Shown here in pieces: positions 11,283 to 24,186 of a DNA stretch of 64,000 nt (position 1 is the first letter of the stretch; each line of letters begins with the position of its first letter). The stretch spans positions 169,596,130-169,660,129 of the forward strand of contig NC_133122.1 of the NCBI RefSeq assembly GCF_033568475.1. Reading direction: 5' to 3'. The translations under genes were made by a program, and so were the position numbers. This stretch comes from Henckelia pumila. Its lineage: Eukaryota > Streptophyta > Magnoliopsida > Lamiales > Gesneriaceae. The notes beneath the pieces were generated by a model. The model did no database searches. It was given only the letters and a program-made list of their open reading frames with translations, and was not told the origin of the DNA.

Positions 11283-11792
11283 AGTAGAAAGAAACATATG
11301 GTTTTAATTATATTTATATGTTACGTGAATGAGCCAGAGTGTTTATTTATAGGCAATTTTTTTTAAAACCGTCGCAACTTTTAGGTGTGTCGGTTCACCA
11401 TGTCCACCTGTTTAAGTGAGGCGGTTTACCAATATCACTGACTACAATTTACGATGGTTTTTTATAAACCGTAACAATTGCGACGGTTTTAACTAAATGG
11501 CTACGGTTTTTAAATAACCGTCATAAATGCGACGGTTTTTAAACCGTAGAGAACAATTTGTTACGATTTATTTAAAACCGTCGCAATTGCGATGGTTCAT
11601 AAAAAACCGTAGCAAATTCTTTGCTACGGTTTATTTTAAACCGTCTCATTTTCGACGGTTTTGTAAAACCATAGCAAAAAAATTGCTACGGTTTAAATAA
11701 AACGTCGCAATTGCGACGATTTTGAAAAAACCATTGCATATTTTTGCAATGCTTTTTAAAAATCGTCTCAAGTGCCGTGTTTTTTTTTAGTG
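11283..11792 (-). mobile_element. CACTA transposon terminus with subterminal palindromes and TATA box
   Basis: Read on the minus strand it begins CACTAAAAAAAAAC at 11792 and continues as a dense array of AACCGTCGCAA / TTGCGACGGTT and CCGTAGCAAA / TTTGCTACGG units to about 11363. A TATA box follows (TTGCCTATAAATAAAC, 11351-11344). Subterminal repeats of this kind bind the transposase accessory protein in En/Spm. Orientation and class match the TNP2 remains at 1-1,602, with the Tekay copy 1 insertion between them. Confidence 0.8.
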
Positions 11793-12202
11793 TATATTCA
11801 TACTAGCATTGTACAATTTATCGTGATTATGAACACGAAAATTCGTTTTGAATTAGTGATTATTGTCATATTATTAGTGAAATATTCCATTAATTTTTAA
11901 AATTATCAGAAACTTAAGTAGCTCATAATATGTGATAAATTAAAATATCCGATTTTAAATTAATAATATCCAATTATAAATAAATAATACTCAATTATAA
12001 GAGAATAGTACCTCAATTATTTAAATGTAGTTTCATACGCGCAATTGCTAACCGAAAGGAATTATGAACATAAAATGTTTTTTTTGAAATATTGAACAGT
12101 ATTCGATTATTGTGTAATATTACTCTATAATATTTGAATAAAGTATAACTAAATATATCATGCCGTGAATATACCAAAATGTCATATCGTAGTATTTCTT
12201 AG
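11793..12202. repeat. AT-rich degenerate repeat region, left part
   Basis: No gene is visible. Phrases such as ATATCCAATTATAAAnAAATAATACTC and ATTGTGTAATATTACTC recur here and in 13,245-13,850, which suggests one diverged repeat region split by the copia LTR. Confidence 0.5.
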
Positions 12203-13239
12203 TTTTGGAGATTAAATTTAAGTTTTGGTGTTGGACAATTAAATTAAAGAAAAATTATAAAACTAAACTGAGTTACTCAACTAGACAGTATCTGTCGATG
12301 ACAAGAACCAATCTTAAAATATAACGGATATATTTACGACTTAACTAAACGAATAAAGCTAACGATAAATTCTCAACTGAATATAACAGAGTATTTGAAG
12401 ACTGAAATTGACGACTGAAAACAGCATCTCGACTGAATGCTCGGTCAAGGACACTCAACTGAAGAATAGACGACTAACAACTTTCATATTATATTCAAAG
12501 AAAGTAAGTCAATAGTCAGCAAACATTCCCTGAAATTCAAAATCCGATAGCTTTGAATTGCTACAATTTTAGGAAAAAGACAAAACACTTCACTAGACGC
12601 TGCAACAGTAGTGCTACGCAAGGGTGTACTATTTTTAGAGTTTGTCTCCAAAACTTACAACTCAAGCAATGTGAAATTAATGTGAGAAACGGATACCTTT
12701 GCATGTAATTTTGACCGTTGCAGTTCAATTGTTATAAATAGGAATGAAGATCAGTTGAGAAAGTCTCTTCGAACACTTCGCATTTTCAAAGCTATTACTA
12801 TGATCAAGATTTCAGTCGACCTATCAAATTCTCAAAGTCTTCATAATTCAAAAGAACACTCATTCAAGTTAGATATTGATAATTGAGGATCATTTTTGTG
12901 CTAAGATACTCGAAGTATTTCTTCCACATTTGTAATATTAGTCGAGGACTGAATTTGTATTGAGTCTAGGAGTTTCAGCTTAAGGCAGTGTTAATTCCTT
13001 GCTGAATTAAGGTTGTACAAGGTGTTCTTACTTTTTCAGTCGACTATTTTCTACTTTGTGTTCTATCTATTAAGTTGATCTTTTTCCGCACATTTCATTT
13101 TTTGATCACTTAACATCGATAGTAAAGAAGAAAACAAGTTGTTCAGTTGCAACCACGACTGAACCAAGTCTTGAAATCGAAGAAGTGTAAGTGGTGTATT
13201 CACTCCCCTTCTACACGTACGCACTCACCGATCCCAACA
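12203..13239 (+). repeat. Solo copia-type LTR
   Basis: The plus-strand 3' end (ACTCACCGATCCCAACA) is typical of plant copia LTRs, and a TATA box (TATAAATA, 12733-12740) lies upstream of an R/U5-like region. No PBS or internal region follows, so this is a solo LTR left by recombination. The 5' edge is ambiguous. TGTTGG at 12229 mirrors the terminal CCAACA, but a CTTAG pentamer flanks 12203-13239 exactly (12198-12202 and 13240-13244). Confidence 0.65.
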
Positions 13240-14325
13240 CTTAGTCTTATGAGATGTCATTAATTTCTAATAAACCTCAATTTTTCAAATCAATACTTGC
13301 AATTGTGTAACTGGGGCCGGACATAAACTGTTTTGTTTGAAATAATAAAATAGTGTTCAATTATTGTATAATATTACCCATTATTTTTTTTTTAATTAGG
13401 AGCATAAAATATTTGTCTGAAATAATAAACAATATCCAATTATTGTGTAATATTACTCATTAATATTTTGGATTCAGAGTAATTGAATATATCTTACCAT
13501 GAATTTAAACTATTGAATTATAACATACTAATATCCAATTACAAACAAATCTTACTAAATGGTAAACAAATGGTATGCCCAGTTATTTCAAAATGTAATT
13601 TCATAATAACATTTGTTGGGGGTAATCAGGATTGTTGGGGGAATTACCAACATAAAATACTTCTTTGAATTAATGAGAGTTATTACCCATTAATATTTGA
13701 ATTAAGAGTAACTTTGTATATCATACCGTAAATTTGAACATCTATAATATAATAATACTCGATTATAAACAAATAATATTATATTATCAGCGAATAATAC
13801 CTGATTAATGTATAATACTAATCATATTATTTGGTTGACAAAACATTGAATAATTTCACTACTACGGTACTACCCACAATTATCACCAAAGCAGGCAATG
13901 ATGTTGGCAGCGTCGACCACGACGAAGACACAGAAGAACCTGGTTTCACACCAGTTATGTCCTAGTATTGTGGGTTGTGCACATTAATACACCTAATACT
14001 TTGTTTTTGGTCAGATATGCCGTATATTTATATTTTAATCATATTTTATCTTGCATTTTTATTCTTGTTTCATAAATAATAAGGCAAATTAAATTAAAAT
14101 GTGTAAATATATGAATGTTTACACGATAAAATTACAACATAAACGTAAATTATTAAAATTACAACATATGAATTTCTAACAAATCAATACTTTTAATCGC
14201 GAATCATAATTATTTATGTAATACATTAAAATTAAAATATATATAAATTTAAAAAAATGTAACGAATTTGTAACGAATAAATATTTTAAAATTACTTAAA
14301 AATGTATTCATTACGACAGTCGTTG
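13240..14325. repeat. AT-rich degenerate repeats, right part, and non-coding spacer
   Basis: 13,245-13,850 continues the repeats of 11,793-12,202, with about 110-230 bp between related phrases (ATAAAATAnTTnTTTGAA, TATTACCCATTAATATTTGA). Around 13,870-13,970 base composition rises and a short open stretch encodes an acidic peptide (GSVDHDEDTEEPG) ending at a stop. It may be a gene fragment, but I do not recognise it. Beyond it I see only AT-rich sequence. Confidence 0.45.
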
Positions 14326-14430
14326 TGGGGACCTCGGGTGCTAATCTAATCTTAAGAGTAATTAAAGAATAAGCATCCTTAATTAAACAGATAAGAAATC
14401 AAAAATTTTTTTTTTCTTTCAAATGGGGGT

Positions 14431-14610
14431 GAGCTCGAGCCGCAACTATTTGCAGCTCAAGCGCTCCCTTCCGCTGAGCAAAACAGAAGCTCAAAACAGG
14501 GTGCGCTCGGGATGTAGAATATTGCAGCTGGAGCGCCCTCTCAAATTTTTCCGGGCAGAAACCAAGGCTCAAAGCTGAGCTCGAGCTGCAGAATATGGCC
14601 GCGCGAGCGC
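14431..14610. repeat. Array of three 34-nt inverted-repeat boxes (3' LTR of Tekay copy 2)
   Basis: Boxes at 14431-14464, 14503-14536 and 14577-14610 start 72 and 74 bp apart. Arms resemble GCGCTCGGGC and GCAGCTCGGGCGC around a centre with GTAGAATAT. They align without gaps to the Athila boxes at 38,087 and 41,343. Confidence 0.88.
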
Positions 14611-14734
14611 TCTCTGCTCCAGCCCCAAATCTTGAATAACAACCTTCAAATCTTGCCTAGAACTCAAAGCCCTTATTCTTGCATGTATATATATATTTTA
14701 ATCAAACATACACATGCTTTCATGAGTCTAAAAG

Positions 14735-14740
<6 letters not shown>

Positions 14741-14768
<28 letters not shown>
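14741..14768. repeat. Short (TA)n microsatellite in the 3' LTR of Tekay copy 2
   Basis: About 14 TA dinucleotides. The equivalent site in the 5' LTR (21833-21931) has about 99 bp. Confidence 0.9.
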
Positions 14769-14773
<5 letters not shown>

Positions 14774-16457
14774 CTCAAGCAATCATAATCCATGTACTTC
14801 TTACAATCATCTAGTAGTTAAAATACATCAAAAGTCTAAACTAGTTCAAGTACTCAACGAGTCTTCTAACATGCTTGACAATGATCTAAGTACATCACTT
14901 CAGCTACAAACAACCCGAGTCCCACGTCTAAACTCTCTCTCGAGCTACGTACCCTCGTCGATTTTGGCCAGCTCCTGCCCCATCTGTTGTCATGCACACA
15001 TACAGAACAAGACAACAGCCGAAAACATCCGGTGAGAACATAATTCTCAGTATAAAAGACATATACATGCAATATCAACATATATATACTTCAAGATATA
15101 AAAAAATAAATTTCATAATTCATAAACGGACTTTGTTCGTTGAGATTTAAAGCCGCTCCAGGCCTCAAAATTCTTATACAATCTTGGTTTTGAGATTTAA
15201 AGTCGCTCAAGGCCTCAAGACTCGAATAAAATCTTGGATTGAGGTTTCAAGCCGCTCCAAGCCTCAAGAATCATATCTAATTCTGGATGGATCCATTTTC
15301 GATAGTTCATATTCGATACGACATCAATATAACGTCAGTTATAATTTAAAGTTCCACTACCTGTGATGGATCGACAATTCAAATTCTAAATCTAGAACAT
15401 AAAATAGCAAGTATGTGATTTGCTCGGGCTAACTCAAGAATCATCTTTCTTGAGTATCAAAATCCCCTTCTATTGATATCATCTTATACCTTCTTATTTC
15501 TCGTTCTTGCTTCTCGATTCTTTATGCTCCAAACTGATCAATAACATCAAGAGAGCATATATCAAAATCTGCTCAAGTTCAATCAAATCTCAAGGTAGAA
15601 AACAACTTCAAACCTTAGCCAATTCAATCCCGGTTCGAAGACAAACTTCTCAAGTTGATCACGCTCTTATCTAATCTGAAATAATTCATATTCAAGCTAC
15701 ATATATTAGCAATAACTAATTTAAATCCATAGTAAATCAATGGAATACAAAACAACTCAAATTTTGAACCGGCAGCATAACGACAGAAAATCGGTAATCG
15801 AAACTGAAATCTATAAATTCTAACCATTCAATATCATTCATAACCATAATATATCAGCTAAATAACATCAAAACCCATCAAGATCAGAAGCATAAATTTT
15901 GAAATATTTGCTGAAAAATCCTAACCATCCGTTCTTCGATCCGGTTTCAATATATCAATGTATCCAACCTCTAGAACATCAATACATAATCAAACTCTGA
16001 TTTCATCCAACATCATAATTTTGAAACATGCTAGATCAAAGAGAAACTTACGTCACAACGGCGCTCTCGAATCAAGGATCGCAGAACTATGCTCAGAATA
16101 AAAATCGGATGGACGGATCTTGCACAATCAAAGTTCGATGATCAAATCTCAAGGAAGAAGACGAAGTCTCGGTTTTCTTGAGATAAGGAATCTGAAAATC
16201 TGATATTGATACATGTAATACACGTTAATATGCATTTCAATGCCAAGTGTCCCACTCAATTTTGCATATTGCACTTTGGCCCTCAAAATCTTCACTTTTT
16301 GGAATCTAGCCCTTGAAACTTCTTTTTAATTCAATTTCAATCCTAAATAATTTAAGAATATTATAATTTAAATCTAAACTCTAAAAATTCTCAAATTTAA
16401 TATTCTCGGATTAAATTAGTGAATCTCGGATTAAATCAAATAATCCCGGGCCTTACA

Positions 16458-16475
16458 ATTCTCCCCCTCTAAGAC
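16458..16475 (-). other. Polypurine tract of Tekay copy 2
   Basis: Minus-strand TCTTAGAGGGGGAGAAT directly precedes the TGTAAGG start of the 3' LTR. Confidence 0.75.
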
Positions 16476-16548
16476 ATGATTTCGTCCTCGAAATCGCACG
16501 CAATCTATATACACATAAGATAAAGAAATAACAGAAATACTGAATAAG

Positions 16549-19500
16549 ACTCACATCAGTGAAATAACTCTGGAAATCTCCGTCTCATGTCTGATTCAGT
16601 CTCCCAAGTAACTTCTTCAACTCCATGTCGACTCCACTGAACTTTGACTAACTGAATAGTCTTGTTTCTGAGCTGCTTTTCTTTCTGATCAAGTATCTAA
16701 ATAGGCTGTTAAAAATAACTCAGAGTTTCGTCAAGTTTTGCTTCATCGGGTTGAAGAATATGAGATATATCAGGTTGATATTTCCGAAGCATAGATACAT
16801 GAAAGACATCATGTATTCCAGATAAAGATGGAGGTAATGCAAGTCGATAAGCAAGATCGCCTATCTTCTCCAAAATCTCATAGGACCGATAAACCTCGGA
16901 GACAAATTTCTTTCTTGCCAAATCTGATAGTACCCCTGAACGGAGAAATCTTCAAGAATACTCTGTCTCCCTGCTCAAAACATAATGGTCTGCATCTGAA
17001 ATTTGCATATTTGGCTTGTCTATGCTGAGCTGTCTTCATTCTCTATTGGATAAGCTTCACTTTCTCAGTCATCTCTCGAATCATATCTGGCCAAAGTTCA
17101 AGAGCCTCTGAAACATCATCCCAGTATAGAGGATATCTACACTTCTTACCATACAACGCTTCAAAAGGAGACATCTCTATACTCGTCTGATAGCTGTTAT
17201 TGTACGAGAATTCCACGAGTGTTATAGAATCTTGCCAAGTAGTGTTAAAATCCAACACCACAGCTCTAAGCATATCCTCAAGTCTGAATAGTTCGTTTTG
17301 ACTGTCCGTTAGTTTGAGGATGATATGCGGTACTAAAGTGCAAACGAGTACCTAGAGCTTGTTGCAGACTGTGCCAAAAGTGAGATGTGAATCAAGAATC
17401 TTGATCAGATACGATAGACTTTGGCACTCCATGCAATCTGACCACTTCTATAATATAGATCTCTGTCATTTGATCATGTCTATACGTCGTTTTGTACGAA
17501 ATGAAGCACGTTGATTTTGTCAATCTATCAATAATCACCCAAATGACATCACAACCTCGGGATGAATGCGGTAACTTCGTAACGAAATCCATGGAAATAT
17601 GATCTCACTTCCATTCAAGAATAAATAAGTTGTGCAATAAACCACCTGGTTTCTTTCTTTCAGCCTTCACTTGTTGGCAATTCAAACATCGAAATACAAA
17701 TTTGGTGACATCAGACTTCATCTGTTTCCACCAGTACTGGTTTTTCAAATCGTTGTACATTTTTCTGCCACAAGGATGAACACTGAATCTACTGCAATGA
17801 GCCTCTTGTAATATCTGCTGTCTCAAATCAGAAACATCTGGAACAACAAGTCTGTTATTCACATATAAAACATCATCAGTACTGACCTTATATTCGGATT
17901 GATGCCCTGATCTGACCATCTCAATTGATTTCTGAATACTCAAATCTGCTTTCTGTGCTTCTTTGATTCTCATCAATAACTCAGGCTCAGCTCGAATAGC
18001 ACAAATATGAATAGGCTTCACATTTGTTTCAAATACTAATCCAACAGTACATCAATCATCTATCAAATGAGAAATACCGATAGTAGATAAAGATAGGGAA
18101 CATATATTTCGACTCAATGCACCAGCCGCTGCATTGGATTTTTCCGGATAGTATTTGATCTCGCAATCAAAATCTTTCAACAAATCAAGCCATCTTCTTT
18201 GCCTCATGTTCAGTTCAAACAGCGAAAACAGATATTTCAAGCTTTTATGGTCAGAATAAATTTCAAACTTCTCACCGTAAAGATAGTGTCGCCAAATCTT
18301 CAATGCAAATACAATGGCTGCCAATTCAAGATCAATGAATTGGATATCTGGTCTCGTGTGGCTTCAACTATCTCGAGGCATAAGCAATAACATGCCCTTT
18401 CTGCATAAGAACACAACCTAATCCCCTGTGAGAAGCATCACAATATACAGTAAAATCATTAGTACCTGAAGGAATCGTCAAGACTGGTGCACTCGTCAAC
18501 CTCTTCTTCAACTCAATGAAACTAGCTTCACAAGCTTCCGTCCAAATATACGATGCATTATTCTGTGTCAACTGAGTAATAGGCTTCGCAATACTAGAAA
18601 AATCCTTGATAAATCTTCGATAATAACCCGCTAAGCCCATAAAACTCCATATTTCCGGAACTGAAGTAGGTCTTGGCCAACTAATCACTGCCTCAACCTT
18701 GCTTGGATCGACTGAAATACCATCACCTGAAATGATATGCCCAAGAAACACAACTTTATGCAACCAAAATTCACATTTGGATAACTTGGCATACAATTTC
18801 TCTGCTCTCAAAGTTTTTAATACAATTCTCAGGTGTTCAGCATGATCACATAAATTCTTTGAATAAATCAGAATATCATCAATAAAAATAATGACAAAAT
18901 CATCAAGATATCTCTGAAATATTCTATTCATCAGTCCCATAAAAACTGCTGGGGCATTCGTCAAACCAAACGGCATAAAAATAAACTCATAGTGACCATA
19001 CCTCGTTCTGAAAGCAGTATTTTGAATATCCTCATTTCGCACTCGCAACTGATGATAACCAGACCTCAAATCGATCTTGGAATACACTGAAGAACACTGC
19101 AACTGATCAAACAAATCATCTATTCTAGGCAAAGGATATCGATTCTTTACCGTTGCTTTGTTCAGTTGCCGATAATCAATGCACAGTCTCATCGATCCAT
19201 CCTTATTTCGTACAAACAGAACCGGAGCGCCCCAAGGTGAAACACTCGGTCTAATGTACCCCTTAGTCAAAAGATCTTCAAGTTGATCCTTCAATTCTTT
19301 CAATTCAACCGGTGCCATTCTCTAAGGAGCTTTCGATATTGGTTGCGTACCTAGAATCAGTTCTATACTGAAGTCTACCTCTCGAGCAGGAGGCAATCCT
19401 GGAATCTCCTCAGAAAAGACATCAGCAAACTCACTAACCACTGGCAAATCTGCCAATTTCGGGCTAGTTTTCAACATATCTATGGCATATATAAGGAATC

Positions 19501-19900
19501 CTTCTACTCCTCTCTGCAATAAGTGAGTCATAGACAATACAGATATCAAAGGGATCTAGCTCGTGAACCCTTTCCATAGAACTTTCACTCATCTGTCATC
19601 TCAGGTCTGAATCGTACCACTTTCAAAAAACAATCGACTGTTGCCCCATACTTGGTTAGCATATCAATACTAATAATGCTGTCAAAATCTGACAAACCCA
19701 GTACAATACAATCTATCTCAATCATATTGCCTTCATACTGTAGCATACAATTCTTAACTGATTTCACAGATACGATACATGTCCCCAAAGGTGAAGTGAC
19801 AGATACTACAGCGGACAATGGCTCAACATGCAAAGCATGTAATATAGCAAATTGTTCAGATATAAATGTATGCGATGAACCTGTATCTATCAGAACATAA
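16549..19900 (-). pseudogene. Tekay copy 2 protease, RT, RNase H, integrase, chromodomain (many stops)
   Basis: Protease: about 19900-19585 (TGSSHTFIS-like start, then FDSIISIDMLTKYGATVDC). RT is the best-preserved block (19318-18368): [31 protein letters not shown] region, and [15 protein letters not shown] with intact Asp pair. RNase [10 protein letters not shown] and [12 protein letters not shown] (to 18052). Integrase zinc-binding HPCGRKMYNDLKNQYWW and CLNCQQVK (18021-17605); core MDFVTKLPHSSRGCD and SIVSDQDS (17592-17392); C-terminal YEILEKIGDLAYRLALP (16921-16709); chromodomain ILDQKEKQLRNKTIQLVKVQ to EEVTWETESDMRRRFPELF (to 16549). Stops at 17045-17043 and 16699-16697 are TAG where Gln is plausible; TGA after SDQDS stands where Arg (CGA) is usual. 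Confidence 0.88.
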
Positions 19901-21134
19901 GAAGGATAACCAAAAAAGAGTAGTTACCTGCTATAACGTCATCAGCTGCTGCCTGTGCTTGCTCCTCTGTCAATGCAAACACTCGAGCCTGTTGTCTTGG
20001 CGGTTGACTCACAGTCTGGATTCCTCCTGGTCTAGCCTGTGGTTGTGACTGAAATGAGTGTACTGCAGAGGATTGCCTATCAGACTGAGGTGCTGGTCGA
20101 GATGAACTTTCACCTAGTGCTCTCTCAGGACCACGTTGTGGGCAAACTCTCGCAAAATGTCCCGTCTGGTTACAAATATGACAACTGCAAAATACACCTC
20201 TACATTGGTCGCTGGCATGACGACCTCCACATTTGTTGTTGTATACTCCAGAAGAACCTGAATTCTGTCCAGACTTGAACTTCCTTTGTCCACTGGAGCT
20301 ATAAGAACTGATACCTGCTTTCTTAAACTGCTTCCCTTTATCTCTGAAGAAATATCTTCTGCTACTACCACTTCCTCCCTCGAATCTAGGTGGTGGTGGT
20401 AGAATCTGTGGCTGATCTTGAGATGGTCTAGCTGGCGGTGGTACAAACTGTGCTCCTCTCTATCTCAGTATACCAGCTTCTTCTCCCTTTGAACGATTAA
20501 GGGTCATCGACAAAGTTATTTGGTCGTCCAGCATTCACTAAAGTGAAGACATCCGGATTCAAGCCATTTATAAACTGATCAGCTTGAGCTTCATCATTGT
20601 CTGCTATATGGGGAGCAAATTTCAGCAGACTCGTGACTTGGCAACATATTCTTCGATGTTCAACTGCCCTTGTTGCAGACTAGCAAACTCTGCTCCTTTT
20701 TCATTTCTATAGGAAACTGGGAAGAATCGTTGATAAAAAGCAGTTTTAAATACAAACCAGGTAACGATCGTACCTCGATGCTCCAATGCTTTCTTTGCTG
20801 CTATCCACCAAGCTTTTGCGACGTCATGTAATTGGTGAACAACAAGTCTGATTCGGATATCATTTGAATAATCGAGGGATTCAAACAACTGCTCTATATC
20901 TTTCGGCCAACTCTCGCAGTCAACAAAATTCTCAGTTCCCTTCAATGTTGGCGGTTTAAAGGACTGAAATCTTTTTAACAAATTTTCCATTGGAGTAACA
21001 GTCGCATCCATCGGATCAGCAGATGTACTACCCTGAGCATTCGGAGGTTCTGCCACTGTCTGTGGTACCGGTGCTGGTTCTGCTGGAGGAATAGCAACTG
21101 TCTGACTAGTGACTGGTGCATGTCGAGGAGTCAT
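19901..21134 (-). pseudogene. Tekay copy 2 gag with zinc knuckle
   Basis: Starts MTPRHAPVTSQT at 21134. A Pro/Ala-rich N-terminus precedes the capsid domain (NFVDCESWPKDIEQLFESL, VAKAWWIAAKK, FYQRFFPVSYR, 20990-20650), where the frame breaks. Further down, the frame free of ATG codons carries a Gly/Ser/Pro-rich linker, CGGRHASDQC and the CCHC knuckle CHICNQTGHFARVC (about 20220-20130), then a Gln-rich linker leading to the protease. In this family Gag forms the particle and the knuckle binds RNA. The frame changes make the copy non-functional. Confidence 0.82.
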
Positions 21135-21399
21135 ATCTGATATTCAAACACATTAGTGCACAATACAACAATATATCAGATTCAACCATTCTGTTTCAGT
21201 CCCCCCTCTGATTGGCATAATAAAGCAGTATCAGGAGATCGAGTTCTAATCAAGAGTCAAGTCTGATATAGTTTTCAAATAAACATACTTGCATAAAGAT
21301 AATCATATAGTCAAATAAGAAACTCAATTTCATGCGAGAAAATAAATCAATCAGACTCGATCTACCCCGCTCATCTATCTCAGTCCAAGAACTAACTTT

Positions 21400-21411
21400 G
21401 CTCTGATACCA
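21400..21411 (-). other. Primer-binding site, initiator-tRNA-Met type
   Basis: Minus-strand TGGTATCAGAGC, an exact match to the usual iMet PBS, 7 bp from the LTR end. Confidence 0.85.
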
Positions 21412-21524
21412 CCTATTATGAGGACCTCAGGTGCTAATCTAATCTTAATGGCAATTAAAGAATAAACATCCTTAATTAAACAGACAAGAAATAAATAAAA
21501 ATAAAAATTCTTTCAAATGGGGGT

Positions 21525-21704
21525 GAGCTCGAGCAGCAACTATTTGCAGCTCAAGCGCTCCCTTTCGCTGCGCAAAACAGAAGCTCAAAACAGGGTGCGC
21601 TCGGGCTGTAGAATATTGCAGCTCGGGCGCCCTCTCAAATTTTGCCCGGAAGAAACCAAGGCTCAAAGCTGAGCTCGAGCTGCAGAATATGGCCGCGCGA
21701 GCGC
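21525..21704. repeat. Array of three 34-nt inverted-repeat boxes (5' LTR of Tekay copy 2)
   Basis: Boxes at 21525-21558, 21597-21630 and 21671-21704 start 72 and 74 bp apart, the same spacing as in the other LTR. The middle box has near-perfect arms, GCGCTCGGGC and GCTCGGGCGC. Confidence 0.9.
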
Positions 21705-21832
21705 TCTCTGCTCCAGCCCCAAATCTTGAATAACATCCTTCAAATCTTTCCTAGAACTCAAAGCCCTTATTCTTGCATGTCAATATATCATTTAATCAAA
21801 CATACACATGCTTTCATGATTCTAAAAGATGC

Positions 21833-21932
<100 letters not shown>

Positions 21933-23633
21933 GATCTCAAGCAAACATAATCCATGTACTTCTTACAATCATCTAGTAGTTAAAATACATCAAAATTCTA
22001 AACTAGTTCAAGTACTCAACAAGTCTTCTAACATGCTTGACAATGATCTAAGTACATCACTTCAGCTACAAACAACCCGAGTCCCACGTCTAAACTCTCT
22101 TTCGAGCTATTCTCGTCGATTTTGGCCAGCTCCTGTCACATATGTTGTCATGCACACATACAAAACAAGACAACAGCCGAAAACATCTGGTGAGAACATA
22201 ATTCTCAGTATAAAATGCATATACATGCAATATCAACATATATCAACTTCAAGATATAAAAAAAATAAATTGCATAATTCATAAACGGATTTCGTTCGTT
22301 GAGATTTAAAGCCGCTCCAGGCCTCAAGAGTCATATACAATCTTGGTTTTGAGATTTAAAGCCGCTCAAGGCCTCAAGACTCGAATAAAATCTTGGATTA
22401 AGGTTTCAAGCCGCTCCAGGCCTCAAGAATCATATCTGATTCTGGATGGATCCATTTTCGATAATTCATATTCGATACGACATCAATATAACGTCTGTTA
22501 TAATTTAAAGTTCCACTACCTGTGTTGGATCGACAATTCAAATTCTAAATCTAGACATAAAATAGCAAGTATGTGATTTGCTCGGGCTAACTCAAGAATC
22601 ATCTTTCTTGAGTATCAAAATCCCCTTCTATTGATGTCATCTTATACCTTCTTATTTCCCGTTCTTGCTTCTCAATTCTTTATGCTCCAAACTGATCAAT
22701 AACATCAAGAGAGCATGTATCAAAATCCTCTCAAGTTCAATCAAACCTCAAGGTAAAAAACAACTTCAAACCTTAGCCAATTCAATCCCGATTCGAAGAC
22801 AAACTTCTCGAGTTGATCACGCTCTTATCTAATCTGAAATAATTCATATTCAAGCTACATATATCAGCAATAACTCATTTCAATCCATATATAGTTCAAT
22901 CAATGGAATACAAAATAGCTCAAATCTTGAACCGGCGGCGTAACGACTGAAAATCGGTAACCGAAACTGAAATCTATCAATTCTAACCATTCAATATCAT
23001 TCATAACCATAATATATAAACTAAATAACATCAAAACCCAGCAAGATCATAAGCATAAATTTCGAAATATTTGCTGAAAAATCCTAACAAATACATACGA
23101 CATCCGTTCTTCGATCCGGTTTCAATATATCAATGTATCCAACCTCTAGAACATCAATACATAATCAAACTCTGATTTCATACAACATCATAATTTTGAA
23201 ACATGCTAGATCAAAGAGAAACTTAAGTCACAACGACGCTCTCGAAGCAAGGATCGCAGAACTATGCTCGAAATAAAAATCGGACGAACGGATCTTGCAC
23301 AATCAAAGTTGGAAGATCAAATCTCAAGGAAGAAGATGAAGTCTCCGTTTTCTTGAGCTAAGGAATCTGAAAATCTGATATTGATATATGTAATACACGT
23401 TAATATGCATTTCAATGCCAAGTGTCCCACTCAATTTTGCATATTGCACTTTGGCCCTCAAAATCTTCACTCTTTGCAATCTAGCCCTTGAAACTTCTTT
23501 TTAATTTAATTTCAATCCTAAATAATTTAAATATATTAGAATTTAAATCTAAACTCTAAAAATTCTCAAATTAAATATTCTCGGATTAAAATTAAATAAT
23601 CTTGGATTAAATTAAATAATCTCGAACCTTACA

Positions 23634-23825
23634 ATCACACTTAGACTCTACGATTTTTATGAACCGTAGCACTACACGACATTTTTTTCCATTGAAGAAT
23701 CGTACTATAGTGCGATGGTTTGCAAAAAATCATCGCAATACAATGTGATAAGCATTTTTTTGACTCATTTTTAAAGCATCGAAAAACCGTCAATTTCTGT
23801 CACACCTTCCTCTTTTTTTGTGGTG
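23634..23825 (-). mobile_element. Fragment of a CACTA-like terminus
   Basis: On the minus strand it starts CACCACAAAAAAAGAGG at 23825, close to the CACTACAA consensus end, and contains motifs (GCGATGGTTTGCAAAAAATC, ACCGTAGCAC) resembling the subterminal repeats at 11,363-11,787. It is cut by Tekay copy 2 at 23633. Confidence 0.5.
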
Positions 23826-24186
23826 ATATAAAGTTTTGTGGTGATATAATGTAATATTGTTTATGGTTTATTTTTTAGTCGCGGGGTTTAAATAAATTAT
23901 AAATATCGGTGCGATTTAATTCGATCTGGACATTTTTTAAAATATTAATTCATCCCTATATCTAGTACTAAAATTTAAACTCACGAATCCATCAACATAA
24001 TATTAATTTAGGTTTGAAATACAAATAATTTATGTACTAAACCAAATTTTTTTTAAAAAAAATCATAATTTACAAAATCCAATAAATTTCAGAAAACTAT
24101 TGAACCATTTTACAAAAAAAAACTAAAATTTTATTCCTTGATGTTGTGACAGTTTGAAACGAATGGAGAATGCTTTTTTATCTTAA
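23826..24186. other. AT-rich spacer, nothing recognised
   Basis: No open frame, repeat or element end that I can support. Confidence 0.5.

Larger units (their letters stand above)
14326..16457 (-). repeat. 3' LTR of Tekay copy 2
   Basis: 2,132 bp, from TGGGGACCTCGGG (plus strand) to GGCCTTACA. It is highly similar along its length to 21419-23633, but its (TA)n run is short. Confidence 0.9.
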
